From the NCBI GenBank assembly GCA_964442015.1, contig CAYTYA010000028.1, forward strand, positions 1-20,539: DNA of 20,539 bases. The letters run 5' to 3'. Source of the DNA: GCA-002701945 sp964442015 (GTDB taxonomy: Bacteria; Fidelibacterota; Marinisomatia; Marinisomatales; TCS55). Positions 7,532 through 15,125 of this stretch are shown here, in pieces. The notes under the pieces were generated by a model that was not told the DNA's origin, searched no databases, and saw only the letters and a list, made by a program, of their open reading frames with translations. The position numbers and the translations under genes are program-made. Numbering within the stretch: position 1 is the stretch's first letter; each line of letters opens with the position of its first letter.

Positions 7532-8047
7532 ATGAAAGAAATGCAAAAAGCAACATTTGGTGCTGGATGTTTTTGGTGTGTAGAAGCAGTATTTGAGCGG
7601 CTAGATGGTGTGATTGATGTTGTTCCTGGTTACTCTGGTGGACATAAAAAGAATCCTACTTACCGAGAAATCTGCACTGGCACAACGGGGCATGCTGAAG
7701 TTACTCAGATAACTTTTGACCCAAAAATAATTACGTTTAATGATCTATTAAATATGTTTTGGAAATCGCATGATCCAACTACAAAGAATCGACAAGGGAA
7801 TGATGTTGGAACACAGTATAGATCTGCTATTTTTTACCATGATAATAAACAAAAATCAATAGCTGAAGATTCTAAAAACATGGTGGATAATTCTAATATA
7901 TTTTTAAACCCTATCGTTACAGAAATAACTAAACTGGACAAGTTTTGGACTGCAGAAGATTATCATAATAATTATTATAATAATAATATGAATCAGCCAT
8001 ATTGCAGAGTCGTAATTAAACCAAAGCTCGATAAACTATTTAAATGA
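7532..8047 (+). CDS. msrA: Peptide-methionine (S)-S-oxide reductase MsrA
   Basis: Reduces methionine-S-sulfoxide in proteins and free methionine, using thioredoxin as usual reductant. From ATG 7532 it has 171 residues, the usual single-domain length, and starts MKEMQKATFGAGCFWCVEAVF with the catalytic Cys of the GCFW motif. Also present are VPGYSGGHKKNPTYREICTG, TGHAEVTQITFDP, FWKSHDPT and GTQYRSAIFY, all classical MsrA blocks. A C-terminal PYCRVVI supplies a possible resolving cysteine, and a further Cys lies in GCFWC. The frame extends to ATG 7469, adding 21 hydrophobic residues (IILICSLFLSIL) that could be a signal peptide; I prefer 7532 on RBS and promoter position but cannot exclude export. 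The Asn/Tyr-rich YHNNYYNNNMNQ is encoded by an ATAATAATTATTAT palindrome. It converges on serC with one base between the stops. Confidence 0.93.
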   Translation: MKEMQKATFGAGCFWCVEAVFERLDGVIDVVPGYSGGHKKNPTYREICTGTTGHAEVTQITFDPKIITFNDLLNMFWKSHDPTTKNRQGNDVGTQYRSAIFYHDNKQKSIAEDSKNMVDNSNIFLNPIVTEITKLDKFWTAEDYHNNYYNNNMNQPYCRVVIKPKLDKLFK

Positions 8048-8048
8048 T

Positions 8049-9134
8049 TTATTTAGAATCCATTGATTCATAATCTTGCATAGCTGTAACCAATGCATCT
8101 ATACCTTCTAAAGGCATCGCATTGTAAATAGAAGCACGAAAGCCACCAACTGACCTATGACCTTTTAAAGTCATTAACCCTCTATCAGCGCAAAATTGTA
8201 AAAATTTGTTTTCATCTCCATTTTCCATAAAAGTGAATGGTACATTCATTTGAGATCTATCTTCATTATTAACAGGGCATGTAAAAATAGAGTTTCTTTC
8301 TATCTCCCGATATAGCTTTTCCGCCTTAATTTTATTTCTATCTTCTATCGCAACCAACCCTCCCAATTCCTTTAACCAACTTAAGGTTTTATTGACCACA
8401 AATATTGTAGATACAGGTGGAGTATTAAATGCTGATTTTTTATTAATATGCGTATTATAGTTAAGCATAGTGGGAATTTGACGATTAACTTTGCCAAGAA
8501 TATCATCCCGAATAATTACCATTGTTACACCTGCAGGGCCCATGTTTTTCTGGGCACCTGCATAAATTAATCCAAATGAATTAAAATCAATTTTTCTACT
8601 AAATATATCTGATGACATGTCCGCAACTATATACCCTTCAGGATTCAATGTATTTGGAAATGATTTCCACTGCGTACCATAGATAGTATTGTTACTTGTA
8701 ATATGTAAATATATTGCATTAGGTGTTTGCTCTAAATCTTTATATATATGATTATATATGCTTTTTTTAGTGGAAGAAGAAATATTTATATTACCAAATA
8801 TTTTTGCCTCATTTATGGCCTTTGCTGCCCACAGGCCAGTATCTGTATAATCGGCTGTTTGATCATTAGAGAGTAAATTCATTGGAATCATAGAGAATTG
8901 TGTAGAAGCCCCTCCCTGCAACCATAAAATATGAAAATTATCTGGAACAGATAATAGCTCTCTAACTAAGTCAGTAGTATTTTTCATTAATTCTACAACT
9001 GGTTGAGATCGATGGCTCATCTCTAAAATACTTATTCCATTATTCTTATAGTCTAATACTGCCTTAGAAGCAGCGTCAAGGGCTTCTTTCGGAAGAGCTC
9101 CAGGTCCAGCGCTAAAGTTATATATTGTTTTCAT
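8049..9134 (-). CDS. serC: Phosphoserine aminotransferase
   Basis: Cytoplasmic PLP enzyme converting 3-phosphohydroxypyruvate and glutamate to phosphoserine, and acting on the parallel step of pyridoxine synthesis in some bacteria. The 361 residues match the family. It shows NFSAGPGALP (6-15), MSHRSQ (39-44), the phosphate-binding GGAS (74-77), W102, D172 in VADMSSD, and the Schiff-base lysine K196 in YAGAQKNMGPAG. The C-terminal GHRSVGGFRASIYNA is conserved in SerC. It seems to be a single-gene unit: the strong terminator at 9201-9226 separates it from the sigma operon upstream, and msrA converges on its 3' end. No serA or serB is in view. ATG 9134 has only AT-rich sequence upstream and no clear Shine-Dalgarno. 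Confidence 0.96.
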   Translation of the reverse strand: MKTIYNFSAGPGALPKEALDAASKAVLDYKNNGISILEMSHRSQPVVELMKNTTDLVRELLSVPDNFHILWLQGGASTQFSMIPMNLLSNDQTADYTDTGLWAAKAINEAKIFGNINISSSTKKSIYNHIYKDLEQTPNAIYLHITSNNTIYGTQWKSFPNTLNPEGYIVADMSSDIFSRKIDFNSFGLIYAGAQKNMGPAGVTMVIIRDDILGKVNRQIPTMLNYNTHINKKSAFNTPPVSTIFVVNKTLSWLKELGGLVAIEDRNKIKAEKLYREIERNSIFTCPVNNEDRSQMNVPFTFMENGDENKFLQFCADRGLMTLKGHRSVGGFRASIYNAMPLEGIDALVTAMQDYESMDSK

Positions 9135-9200
9135 ATGAATATTATTAAATAATAATGTAATAGAAGTTATCTATAAACAATTGTTTTCAACAAACAACAA

Positions 9201-9226
9201 AAATGCCCGATTATTATCGGGCATTT
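9201..9226 (-). terminator. Rho-independent terminator of the sigma factor operon
   Basis: AAATGCCCGAT and ATCGGGCATTT form a perfect 11-bp stem around a four-base loop. On the minus strand the stem is followed by TTGTTGTTTGTT, a T-rich tail. It lies 24 bases past the stop of the Spy-like gene and upstream of serC, so it ends the sigma/anti-sigma/Spy transcript. Confidence 0.9.
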
Positions 9227-9249
9227 AATTATAAGTTATATTTAATTTA

Positions 9250-9756
9250 TTACCATCGATTACGCTTTCCTTTGAATCCACCCATATTTTTTCCCCTCTT
9301 GCGCTGATTGCGCATCCTTTCTTTAGCTTCTCCTAGCATTTCTCTACCAAATACATGATATAGAACAATCTGTTCGTTGCTAAGAACATCATTTAATCCA
9401 TTAGAAAACTTCTCTTTTTCAGAAATGACTTTCTTATCTAAAGCCCTGTCTTTATTTATCACTTCTTGTAATTCTTTATCGCTAATTGTATCACCTTTTT
9501 TGGCCTTAGCAACAATATCTTTCCAATTACCTCTTCTATCCCTTTGCATACCTCTTATTTTATCTTTGTGAGCGTTTAGTTTTGGAAAAAATACTTCCGC
9601 TTGCTTCTCATTAAGATTAAGAGTTTCTGTAAGTTTCCAGATTGCATACATCTCCATTCTCCCTCTACCCTCATCTTTTTTATCCCAATGACCAGGTTGT
9701 GCAAATAAAACACTACCCAACATGAAACTTAATAAAAAATAGTTAGTTATTCTCAT
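9250..9756 (-). CDS. Spy/CpxP-like periplasmic protein (possible metal or misfolding sensor)
   Basis: A 168-residue secreted protein. Residues 1-20 (MRITNYFLLSFMLGSVLFAQ) are a signal peptide with probable cleavage after Ala19. The mature part is mostly helical and basic (about 36 Lys/Arg against 23 Asp/Glu) with two LTxxQ-like segments, LNLNEKQAEVFF and LSNEQIVLYHVF, typical of the Spy/CpxP/heavy-metal-resistance fold. It ends in a Lys/Arg/Gly-rich tail. It overlaps the anti-sigma gene as ATGA, with AGGAGG close upstream inside that gene. As the third gene of a sigma/anti-sigma operon it could be a periplasmic chaperone or the sensor controlling the anti-sigma, as CnrX does for CnrY. No Cys and few His are present (His23 near the mature N-terminus, plus His63 and His134), so metal binding is uncertain. 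Confidence 0.75.
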   Translation of the reverse strand: MRITNYFLLSFMLGSVLFAQPGHWDKKDEGRGRMEMYAIWKLTETLNLNEKQAEVFFPKLNAHKDKIRGMQRDRRGNWKDIVAKAKKGDTISDKELQEVINKDRALDKKVISEKEKFSNGLNDVLSNEQIVLYHVFGREMLGEAKERMRNQRKRGKNMGGFKGKRNRW

Positions 9757-10154
9757 GACTCCTCCTCTATATAGTTAATAAAATTATCAAATTCTATTTC
9801 ATCTAAAAATGAAAAAGCTGTCCAAATATCATCTTCCTCTTCAATAATATAAATAGCTAGATCATCTAATGAATAATCATTATTATAATTATCTTCATCA
9901 AAATCAGAATAAGAAATATTTCTATCACTAAAATAATAATTTCTTCCCGATTGAATAACCCCCTGATCTAACTCAAAATAACTTGTTAAACCAACAATAA
10001 TAATCAAACATATAGCTAAAATGCCTGAAAAAGCCTGACTGCGCTTTAATTTATGCTTGAACCTGGCATCTGTTAGATTATTAATAAATTGTTCTTTATC
10101 GATTGTTCTATCGGAATCAGATATCGTTTGTCGAATTTTCGATTCAAAATTCAT
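9753..10154 (-). CDS. Probable single-span membrane anti-sigma factor with acidic periplasmic domain
   Basis: A 133-residue protein, not matched to a family by eye. It has a short N-terminal cytoplasmic part (about 38 residues, with KEQFINNLTDARFKHKLKRSQ) and one membrane span (about 41-60, ILAICLIIIVGLTSY). The 74-residue outer domain has 22 Asp/Glu and only 2 Arg/Lys and is rich in Tyr, Asn and Phe. It overlaps the ECF sigma gene by ATGA at 10151-10154 and the Spy-like gene by ATGA at 9753-9756. Anti-sigma function is inferred from this position and topology. No zinc-binding HxxxCxxC (ZAS) motif is present, so it would be a minimal, CnrY-like type. It could instead be an unrelated membrane component. 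Confidence 0.6.
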   Translation of the reverse strand: MNFESKIRQTISDSDRTIDKEQFINNLTDARFKHKLKRSQAFSGILAICLIIIVGLTSYFELDQGVIQSGRNYYFSDRNISYSDFDEDNYNNDYSLDDLAIYIIEEEDDIWTAFSFLDEIEFDNFINYIEEES

Positions 10155-10678
10155 TCCACTATTCCTAATAAGGTCTTAATACGCTTGATACCATGGTGAA
10201 AATTAACTTTAGCTGTACCTTCAGACATATGAAGAATATTTCCTATATCCTTAAAAGGCAGCATTTCTGAAATTCTTATCATAACAACTGATCGTTGTTT
10301 TTTCGGTAATTTACTAATTGCATTCCATATCTCTTCTTTTTTCCATTCTCTATCCTGTTCGTTATCATCATATGTGGGCTCAACTGTTTGGTCCAAATGG
10401 AGAATGTTTCGCCATTTATTCCTTTTAAAGTAAGTATTTGCAGTATTTGCATTCACACGATATAAATAAGTATTGAATTCTGATTTAAAACGAAAGTTCT
10501 TAAGAGATTTAAACAATTTAATAAATACGGTTTGCGCCAAATCTTCTGCCTCCATCTCATCATTCGTAAGTTTTTGAAAGAATCCATGAACTAAATCCAA
10601 ATATCTTCGAACAAGTTCATTAAATGCCTCTTCGTCTCCATTTTGAAAGTCCTGTATGAGTTCTCGATCTTTTTTCAT
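10151..10678 (-). CDS. ECF-type RNA polymerase sigma factor
   Basis: A 175-residue sigma-70 family group 4 protein. Region 2 is seen in LVRRYLDLVHGFFQKL and AEDLAQTVFIKLFKSLKNF, followed by the region 2.4-like FNTYLYRVNANTANTYFKRNKWR. A linker of about 25 residues leads to region 4, with ISKLPKKQRSVVMIRISEM and the helix-turn-helix FKDIGNILHMSEGTAKVNFHHGIKRIK. There is no region 1.1 or 3. ATG 10678 begins the operon sigma/anti-sigma/Spy-like, with 4-bp overlaps at both junctions. A plausible self-type promoter lies just upstream (10693-10718). The regulon cannot be read from this window, but genes for envelope stress or metal handling are the natural guess. Confidence 0.93.
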   Translation of the reverse strand: MKKDRELIQDFQNGDEEAFNELVRRYLDLVHGFFQKLTNDEMEAEDLAQTVFIKLFKSLKNFRFKSEFNTYLYRVNANTANTYFKRNKWRNILHLDQTVEPTYDDNEQDREWKKEEIWNAISKLPKKQRSVVMIRISEMLPFKDIGNILHMSEGTAKVNFHHGIKRIKTLLGIVE

Positions 10679-10692
10679 TCATTTTCACCATT

Positions 10693-10718
10693 TTAGACAC
10701 TAAAAATCATCAAAGGTT
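10693..10718 (-). promoter_or_regulatory. Candidate autoregulated ECF sigma promoter
   Basis: On the minus strand AACC (10715-10718), a 16-base spacer, then GTCTAA (10693-10698) resembles the AAC-type -35 and GTC/TCTAA-type -10 of many ECF promoters. Transcription would start near 10686, leaving a leader of under 10 bases before the sigma ATG, which is short. Confidence 0.35.
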
Positions 10719-10778
10719 AAATATTAAAATACGAAACTTGTTCACTGATATTAACCAGATTAATGTCTAATTTAATAT

Positions 10779-13700
10779 ATGGAATCAAGCGCTACTTCAT
10801 TTAATCCAAATATAGCTCAAAAAGAGGCCATTTTACACAAACCAGCTCCGTTAATGATTCTTGCTGGAGCTGGAACTGGAAAAACTACAACATTAATTAA
10901 TCGTATAAACCATTTGATCCGGAATGAAAATGTACCGCCAAAAAATATTCTACTTCTTACTTTCACAGATAAAACCACATTAGAAATATCAAGTAGAATT
11001 AAAGAGATAATTGGTAGGACTGGAGATAAAATTACCATTAGCACATTCCATGGATTTTGCAATGCATTAGTGCGCGATCAAAACAGTAGCCCGAATGCAG
11101 ACAAAATACTTTGGCAAAAAGATGATATTATATATTATTTTATAAATCATTTTGATAAATTAAAATTTATTAGTTCCTCTTCATTCCTAGCCTCCCCATA
11201 TACAGCTATTACAAAATCTTTTATTCCATTTATTGATCGTCTGCGTGATGAACTTCTTACACCAGATCAACTAAATGACCTTTATCAGTCAACAAACATT
11301 TTTGAAGATAATTTTCATGATATTTTTCCAAATATGCATAAGGATTGCGATTACGATGACTGTATAAATCAACTTTCTGATTTATTAAAGGTTTTCGAAT
11401 ATTTTCAGAAAGAAAAAAGTAAGATGGGAGTCGTAGATTATGGTGATATGATTCTTGATTGTTGGAATATGCTTAATTCCAATTCTACCGTATTAAATAA
11501 TACCAGAAAAAAGTATAAACATATTTTTATTGATGAGTACCAGGATAATAATTATGCACTAAACAAAATAATCAATTTTATAGCAGGTGATAAACCAAGT
11601 ATAACTGTCGTTGGGGATGAAGACCAATGCATTTATAGCTTTCGGGGAGCTAATTATTTCAATATTAAAGATTTTGAAAAAAGATATTCTTCTTCCCCAA
11701 ATTATAAAATGGTAAAACTTGTTGAAAACTATCGCTCATCCAGTGAGATACTTGGCTTAGCAAATGGATCAATAGAACAGAATACTCAAAGAGAAAAAAA
11801 ATTGCTTATTAGACCGAATGAACTTCCAAAAAATGGACCAACGCCTAAATGGTATGTTTCTGAATCTAAAGAAAGCATGGATCAAATTCCGCAATTAGTA
11901 CATGATATGGTAGAAACAAATAATCGTGTATTTGGAGATATAGCTATTATATGTAGATCATGGGGACATATAAAAAACCTCGCTTCTGTTTTACAAAAAT
12001 CAGCAATACCAGTAGATATTCATATTGAGAAATTCTTCAATGTACCTATTGTAAAAGATGTATTGGCTTGGGGTCATTTAGTTATTTCTGATGAAAGATC
12101 AGAAGCAGCTTTATTCAGAATTTTAAAAGAAAAAATGGGGTATGAATGGACATCAAAATTCTATAGTGAGCTCAATCGATCATCTATACATGATCGATTA
12201 GAAGCATTAGACAAATTATCAATAGAATTTCCAGGTATTGCATGGGTCTTATCAACAAGAAAAAAAATCTTAACGTCTTATAACAAAAAACAAAGTCCTG
12301 ATGAAATAGTTTGGGATATTTTAAAGCATTTAAAAGATACAGATGAAATACAATATTTACGGAAGCATTATCGATATAAACAACGTCTAAACTTAGCAAA
12401 TATGGCGAAATTAATGTTAATCGCTGAACGATTCAATGCGATAGAAGAAAATCCTACGTTAAAAAGTTGGCTGCAATATATGAATATTCTACAAAGAAAT
12501 ATGAATATTGAAGCTGCCCAGCCAGAAGAATATAATAAAAATACTGCAGTTCAAATCTTAACAGTACATCAATCAAAAGGGCTAGAATTTCCAATAGTAA
12601 TCATCCCTTTTTTAAGGTCTGGAAGCTTTCCCATTCGTTTTAATAAACCAAAAATTATAGATAATCTACCTATATCATGGAAACACTGGTTTATGGAAGA
12701 GCCTATATCTGTAGAAGAATTCCATCTTCAAGAGGAGCGGAGAATCTTTCATGTTGCATGCACCAGAGCCAAAGATGAGTTGTATTTATTTGGCCCATCC
12801 AAAGCTCAATCTATTTTTACAAAGGAAATAGAAAATTTAGAACCAAAAATAATGGAGAGTTCTATTATGAAAACCGATGATGAAGCTGTAATACAGCCTG
12901 AATTAAATTTAGAAAAACAACGACTACTTGTTGATCTTAGTCACGAAATAGCTGCTAATCATTATGATAATGCCAGTGAAATCTTATCAAAAATGAAAAA
13001 TTTAAATGAGAGTCCAACAATAGAAGACCAAAATAAATTAGATTCAAGATATCTATTAAAATTGTCAGCGAGCAGTATCAACGACTATGAAAGTTGTCCA
13101 TATAAATATCGTCTTAAACATATTGATAAAGTACCCGAGAGAAAAACACGCGCTACAATGGAATTTGGAATAATTATCCATAACGTTTTAGATGAATTTC
13201 ATAGCAAGGATAACCAAAGTCTTGAAATAATGATGGATTTATTAGATAAACATTGGAGAAAAGATGCATTTGAATATTTATTGCGGGAAGAAGAGTTTAA
13301 AAAACAAGCTGTAGAGTTGGTCGAAGCATATTTCAATTATAATAAAGAACATCCTTCTATAGTTGTCGCTCGGGAAAAAATGTTCAACTTCACTATTGAT
13401 GACTTGCAAGTGGTAATATCGGGTAAAATAGATCGTATTGATCAAGAAGGTCATTCTTTATCTGTTGTTGATTATAAGACTAGTAAAAATAAAGTAAAGG
13501 CAAAAGGCAATCTCCAACTTGCTCTATATACGGAAGCACTAAAGAGAGATGCCGTTGAAGATGTGAAAGGTAAACCTGGTGCCACAATTCTTCATTTTTT
13601 GCGTCATTATGAAGATCCTATTGAAAGTCATACGTTTACATCCGATGACCTAAGTAAAGAATTAGAAAAAGTTTCTAAAGTAGCCGAAGGAATAAGAAAA

Positions 13701-13787
13701 AATGAATTCCCAACTAAGCCTGGAGACTTTAATTGCCAACATTGTGATTACAGATATTTCTTATGCCCGGCCTGGGAAGAAGATTAG
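10779..13787 (+). CDS. UvrD/Rep-family DNA helicase fused to a RecB-like PD-(D/E)XK nuclease
   Basis: The 1002-residue protein is an SF1A helicase. It shows a Q motif near NIAQKEAI, Walker A AGAGTGKTTT (29-38), LTFTDKT (60-66), STFHGFC (88-94), DEYQD (252-256), VVGDEDQCIYSFRGA (about 277-291), VENYRSS, LTVHQSKGLEF (594-604) and HVACTRAKDELYLFG (658-672). The C-terminal nuclease has H801, D885 in GKIDRID, D898 and K900 in VVDYKTS, and Q913/Y917 in QLALYTEAL, so all catalytic positions look intact. C773 with C986, C989 and C996 form a Cys-Xn-Cys-x2-Cys-x6-Cys set like the 4Fe-4S site of AddB and Cas4. It probably works in double-strand-break end processing or repair. No AddB, RecC or RecD partner is adjacent. 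AddA is the nearest alternative, but the Fe-S nuclease is unusual for AddA. It is divergent from the sigma operon. Confidence 0.9.
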   Translation: MESSATSFNPNIAQKEAILHKPAPLMILAGAGTGKTTTLINRINHLIRNENVPPKNILLLTFTDKTTLEISSRIKEIIGRTGDKITISTFHGFCNALVRDQNSSPNADKILWQKDDIIYYFINHFDKLKFISSSSFLASPYTAITKSFIPFIDRLRDELLTPDQLNDLYQSTNIFEDNFHDIFPNMHKDCDYDDCINQLSDLLKVFEYFQKEKSKMGVVDYGDMILDCWNMLNSNSTVLNNTRKKYKHIFIDEYQDNNYALNKIINFIAGDKPSITVVGDEDQCIYSFRGANYFNIKDFEKRYSSSPNYKMVKLVENYRSSSEILGLANGSIEQNTQREKKLLIRPNELPKNGPTPKWYVSESKESMDQIPQLVHDMVETNNRVFGDIAIICRSWGHIKNLASVLQKSAIPVDIHIEKFFNVPIVKDVLAWGHLVISDERSEAALFRILKEKMGYEWTSKFYSELNRSSIHDRLEALDKLSIEFPGIAWVLSTRKKILTSYNKKQSPDEIVWDILKHLKDTDEIQYLRKHYRYKQRLNLANMAKLMLIAERFNAIEENPTLKSWLQYMNILQRNMNIEAAQPEEYNKNTAVQILTVHQSKGLEFPIVIIPFLRSGSFPIRFNKPKIIDNLPISWKHWFMEEPISVEEFHLQEERRIFHVACTRAKDELYLFGPSKAQSIFTKEIENLEPKIMESSIMKTDDEAVIQPELNLEKQRLLVDLSHEIAANHYDNASEILSKMKNLNESPTIEDQNKLDSRYLLKLSASSINDYESCPYKYRLKHIDKVPERKTRATMEFGIIIHNVLDEFHSKDNQSLEIMMDLLDKHWRKDAFEYLLREEEFKKQAVELVEAYFNYNKEHPSIVVAREKMFNFTIDDLQVVISGKIDRIDQEGHSLSVVDYKTSKNKVKAKGNLQLALYTEALKRDAVEDVKGKPGATILHFLRHYEDPIESHTFTSDDLSKELEKVSKVAEGIRKNEFPTKPGDFNCQHCDYRYFLCPAWEED

Positions 13788-13797
13788 AGATACATTA

Positions 13798-14685
13798 TTA
13801 TGCAGTACTTACTAAGATAGCACCAGACAATGCACAACAAACGGCAAACCACTTTCTTTTATTCATTTTCTCTTTCAAAAATAAAGCAGCCATTAAAATA
13901 ATTAGTATTGTTGATAATTGATTGTAAATAGCTGCACGACCTGCCAAAGTATATTTATAACCAGCAAGCCAAAAGATTACGGAAAGAAAAGTCCCAAAAA
14001 AAGCTCCAAGAACCAAAGGAATATGACTAAACCCTTTTTTATATGTCTTAATTAAGTCGCTACCCCCTTCCATATAATATAGAAATAGGATCCCTAATAG
14101 GGTTCCAATACCAAATCGAATCAAGGCAATTGGGACCACTGGATGCACTACCATTACTGGCTTGATCATTAACACAGAAAAGGCTGTAAGAACCTGAGCA
14201 ATAAGTCCAAAGATTATTCCCTGAGTTATATCCTTTCTACTTTTGTTTTTGGGTATTTCTACCGTTGCAATAACAATACCACTTATTACCAACACTCCAC
14301 CGAAATATCCTCGCAAAGCAATAACTTCTCCAAACATAAGATATGATAGAATAAAAATTGAAAGTGAAAATGTTGTTCCAACAATCGCATTCAACCCAGC
14401 TCCTAGGTTTCGCAATGCAGATAAATAAAAATAATCTCCAATTGCAACTCCCAATACTGCACTAATTGTAAGAATTGTCATTTCATCGTAAGTAAAAGTT
14501 GGGAAACTATTTCCTTGAATAATGAGGAATAATATAAAACCAATTACTCCAATAGTATTTTTGATGACATTTATATGCATGCTTCCTAGTATTCGTCCTG
14601 ATACTTGGAACAAGATAACTCCTGAGGCCCAACAAAAAGACGTTAGGATAGCATATAAATCTCCGGTATTTAATTGAAATTCCAA
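13798..14685 (-). CDS. EamA/DMT-family permease (drug/metabolite transporter)
   Basis: A 295-residue inner-membrane protein with about ten hydrophobic spans in two homologous halves, each resembling an EamA repeat. The first half holds ITSF-like AILTSFCWASGVILFQ and ISAVLGVAIGDYFYLSALRNLGAG; the second holds GRAAIYNQLSTILIILMAALFLKEKMNKRKW, the typical EamA C-terminal block with a basic end to the last loop. The substrate cannot be told from the sequence. The start is TTG at 14685; no in-frame ATG occurs before residue 35 or so, and there is no clear Shine-Dalgarno. It lies 20 bp after the small exported protein and is probably the last gene of the acsA-to-eamA run. It converges on the helicase gene, with 10 bp between the stops. 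Confidence 0.85.
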   Translation of the reverse strand: MEFQLNTGDLYAILTSFCWASGVILFQVSGRILGSMHINVIKNTIGVIGFILFLIIQGNSFPTFTYDEMTILTISAVLGVAIGDYFYLSALRNLGAGLNAIVGTTFSLSIFILSYLMFGEVIALRGYFGGVLVISGIVIATVEIPKNKSRKDITQGIIFGLIAQVLTAFSVLMIKPVMVVHPVVPIALIRFGIGTLLGILFLYYMEGGSDLIKTYKKGFSHIPLVLGAFFGTFLSVIFWLAGYKYTLAGRAAIYNQLSTILIILMAALFLKEKMNKRKWFAVCCALSGAILVSTA

Positions 14686-14705
14686 GGCTACTATTTTAGT
14701 TGAAA

Positions 14706-15125
14706 TTATTTTTTAATAATCTGAAAATCGACCACACCATTAAATTGTGTTCCTACAACATTGATTTTCTCTGGATAGCTTAAATGATCGCCTGACATGG
14801 TATCAGATCGAGTATAGACACTATTTCCCAACACTAAATACCAATACAGTGTTGAGTCTAAACTATTTTTCAGAAAGATAGATGTGGTATCATTTCCTGA
14901 AAATTCATTAATAATTAATGTTGTTGATAAAACAGAATTGGAGTCTAAAAAAAATGAAAGATCATATGATTCATTAAAATCATACTTGTCACCTCTGAGA
15001 GAAAAACTAAAAACATCTGCTGTATTAATAATGGAAGGTAAATTATCAATAAGGCCATCTTCCGGCTCTGGTGGGCCCACACAATGAAAAAATGCAAAAG
15101 CAATTATTACTAAGTATTTATTCAT
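14706..15125 (-). CDS. Small exported protein, possible lipoprotein, unknown function
   Basis: I do not recognise this 139-residue protein. It begins MNKYLVIIAFAFFHCVGPPEPEDG: a short hydrophobic export signal, then Cys15 followed by an acidic Pro-rich stretch. That looks like a lipoprotein, but the residues before Cys (FFH) do not fit the usual lipobox. The rest is Ser/Asn/Asp-rich, apparently beta-stranded, with no catalytic motif. Its ATG overlaps the rmuC stop as ATGA (15122-15125), so the two are probably co-translated. The reason for the pairing with rmuC is not evident. Confidence 0.6.
   Translation of the reverse strand: MNKYLVIIAFAFFHCVGPPEPEDGLIDNLPSIINTADVFSFSLRGDKYDFNESYDLSFFLDSNSVLSTTLIINEFSGNDTTSIFLKNSLDSTLYWYLVLGNSVYTRSDTMSGDHLSYPEKINVVGTQFNGVVDFQIIKK

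Noticed and set aside
7965..7989. ATAATAATTATTAT palindrome and AAT repeats in msrA
   Set aside because: Lies inside the conserved EDYHxxYY region of MsrA; it reflects Asn/Tyr codons in AT-rich DNA and not a regulatory repeat.
9175..9186. 12-bp palindrome AAACAATTGTTT upstream of serC
   Set aside because: Made only of a common AT-rich core next to the terminator tail; nothing ties it to a regulator.
10738..10766. TTGTTC-N17-TAATGT as helicase promoter
   Set aside because: The -10 is poor and the start site would be about six bases before the ATG; too weak to list as a feature.
10779..13787. Reading the helicase-nuclease as part of a defence island
   Set aside because: Neighbours are a sigma operon and a transporter; no restriction, CRISPR, toxin or phage gene is present, and the domain set is that of general repair enzymes.
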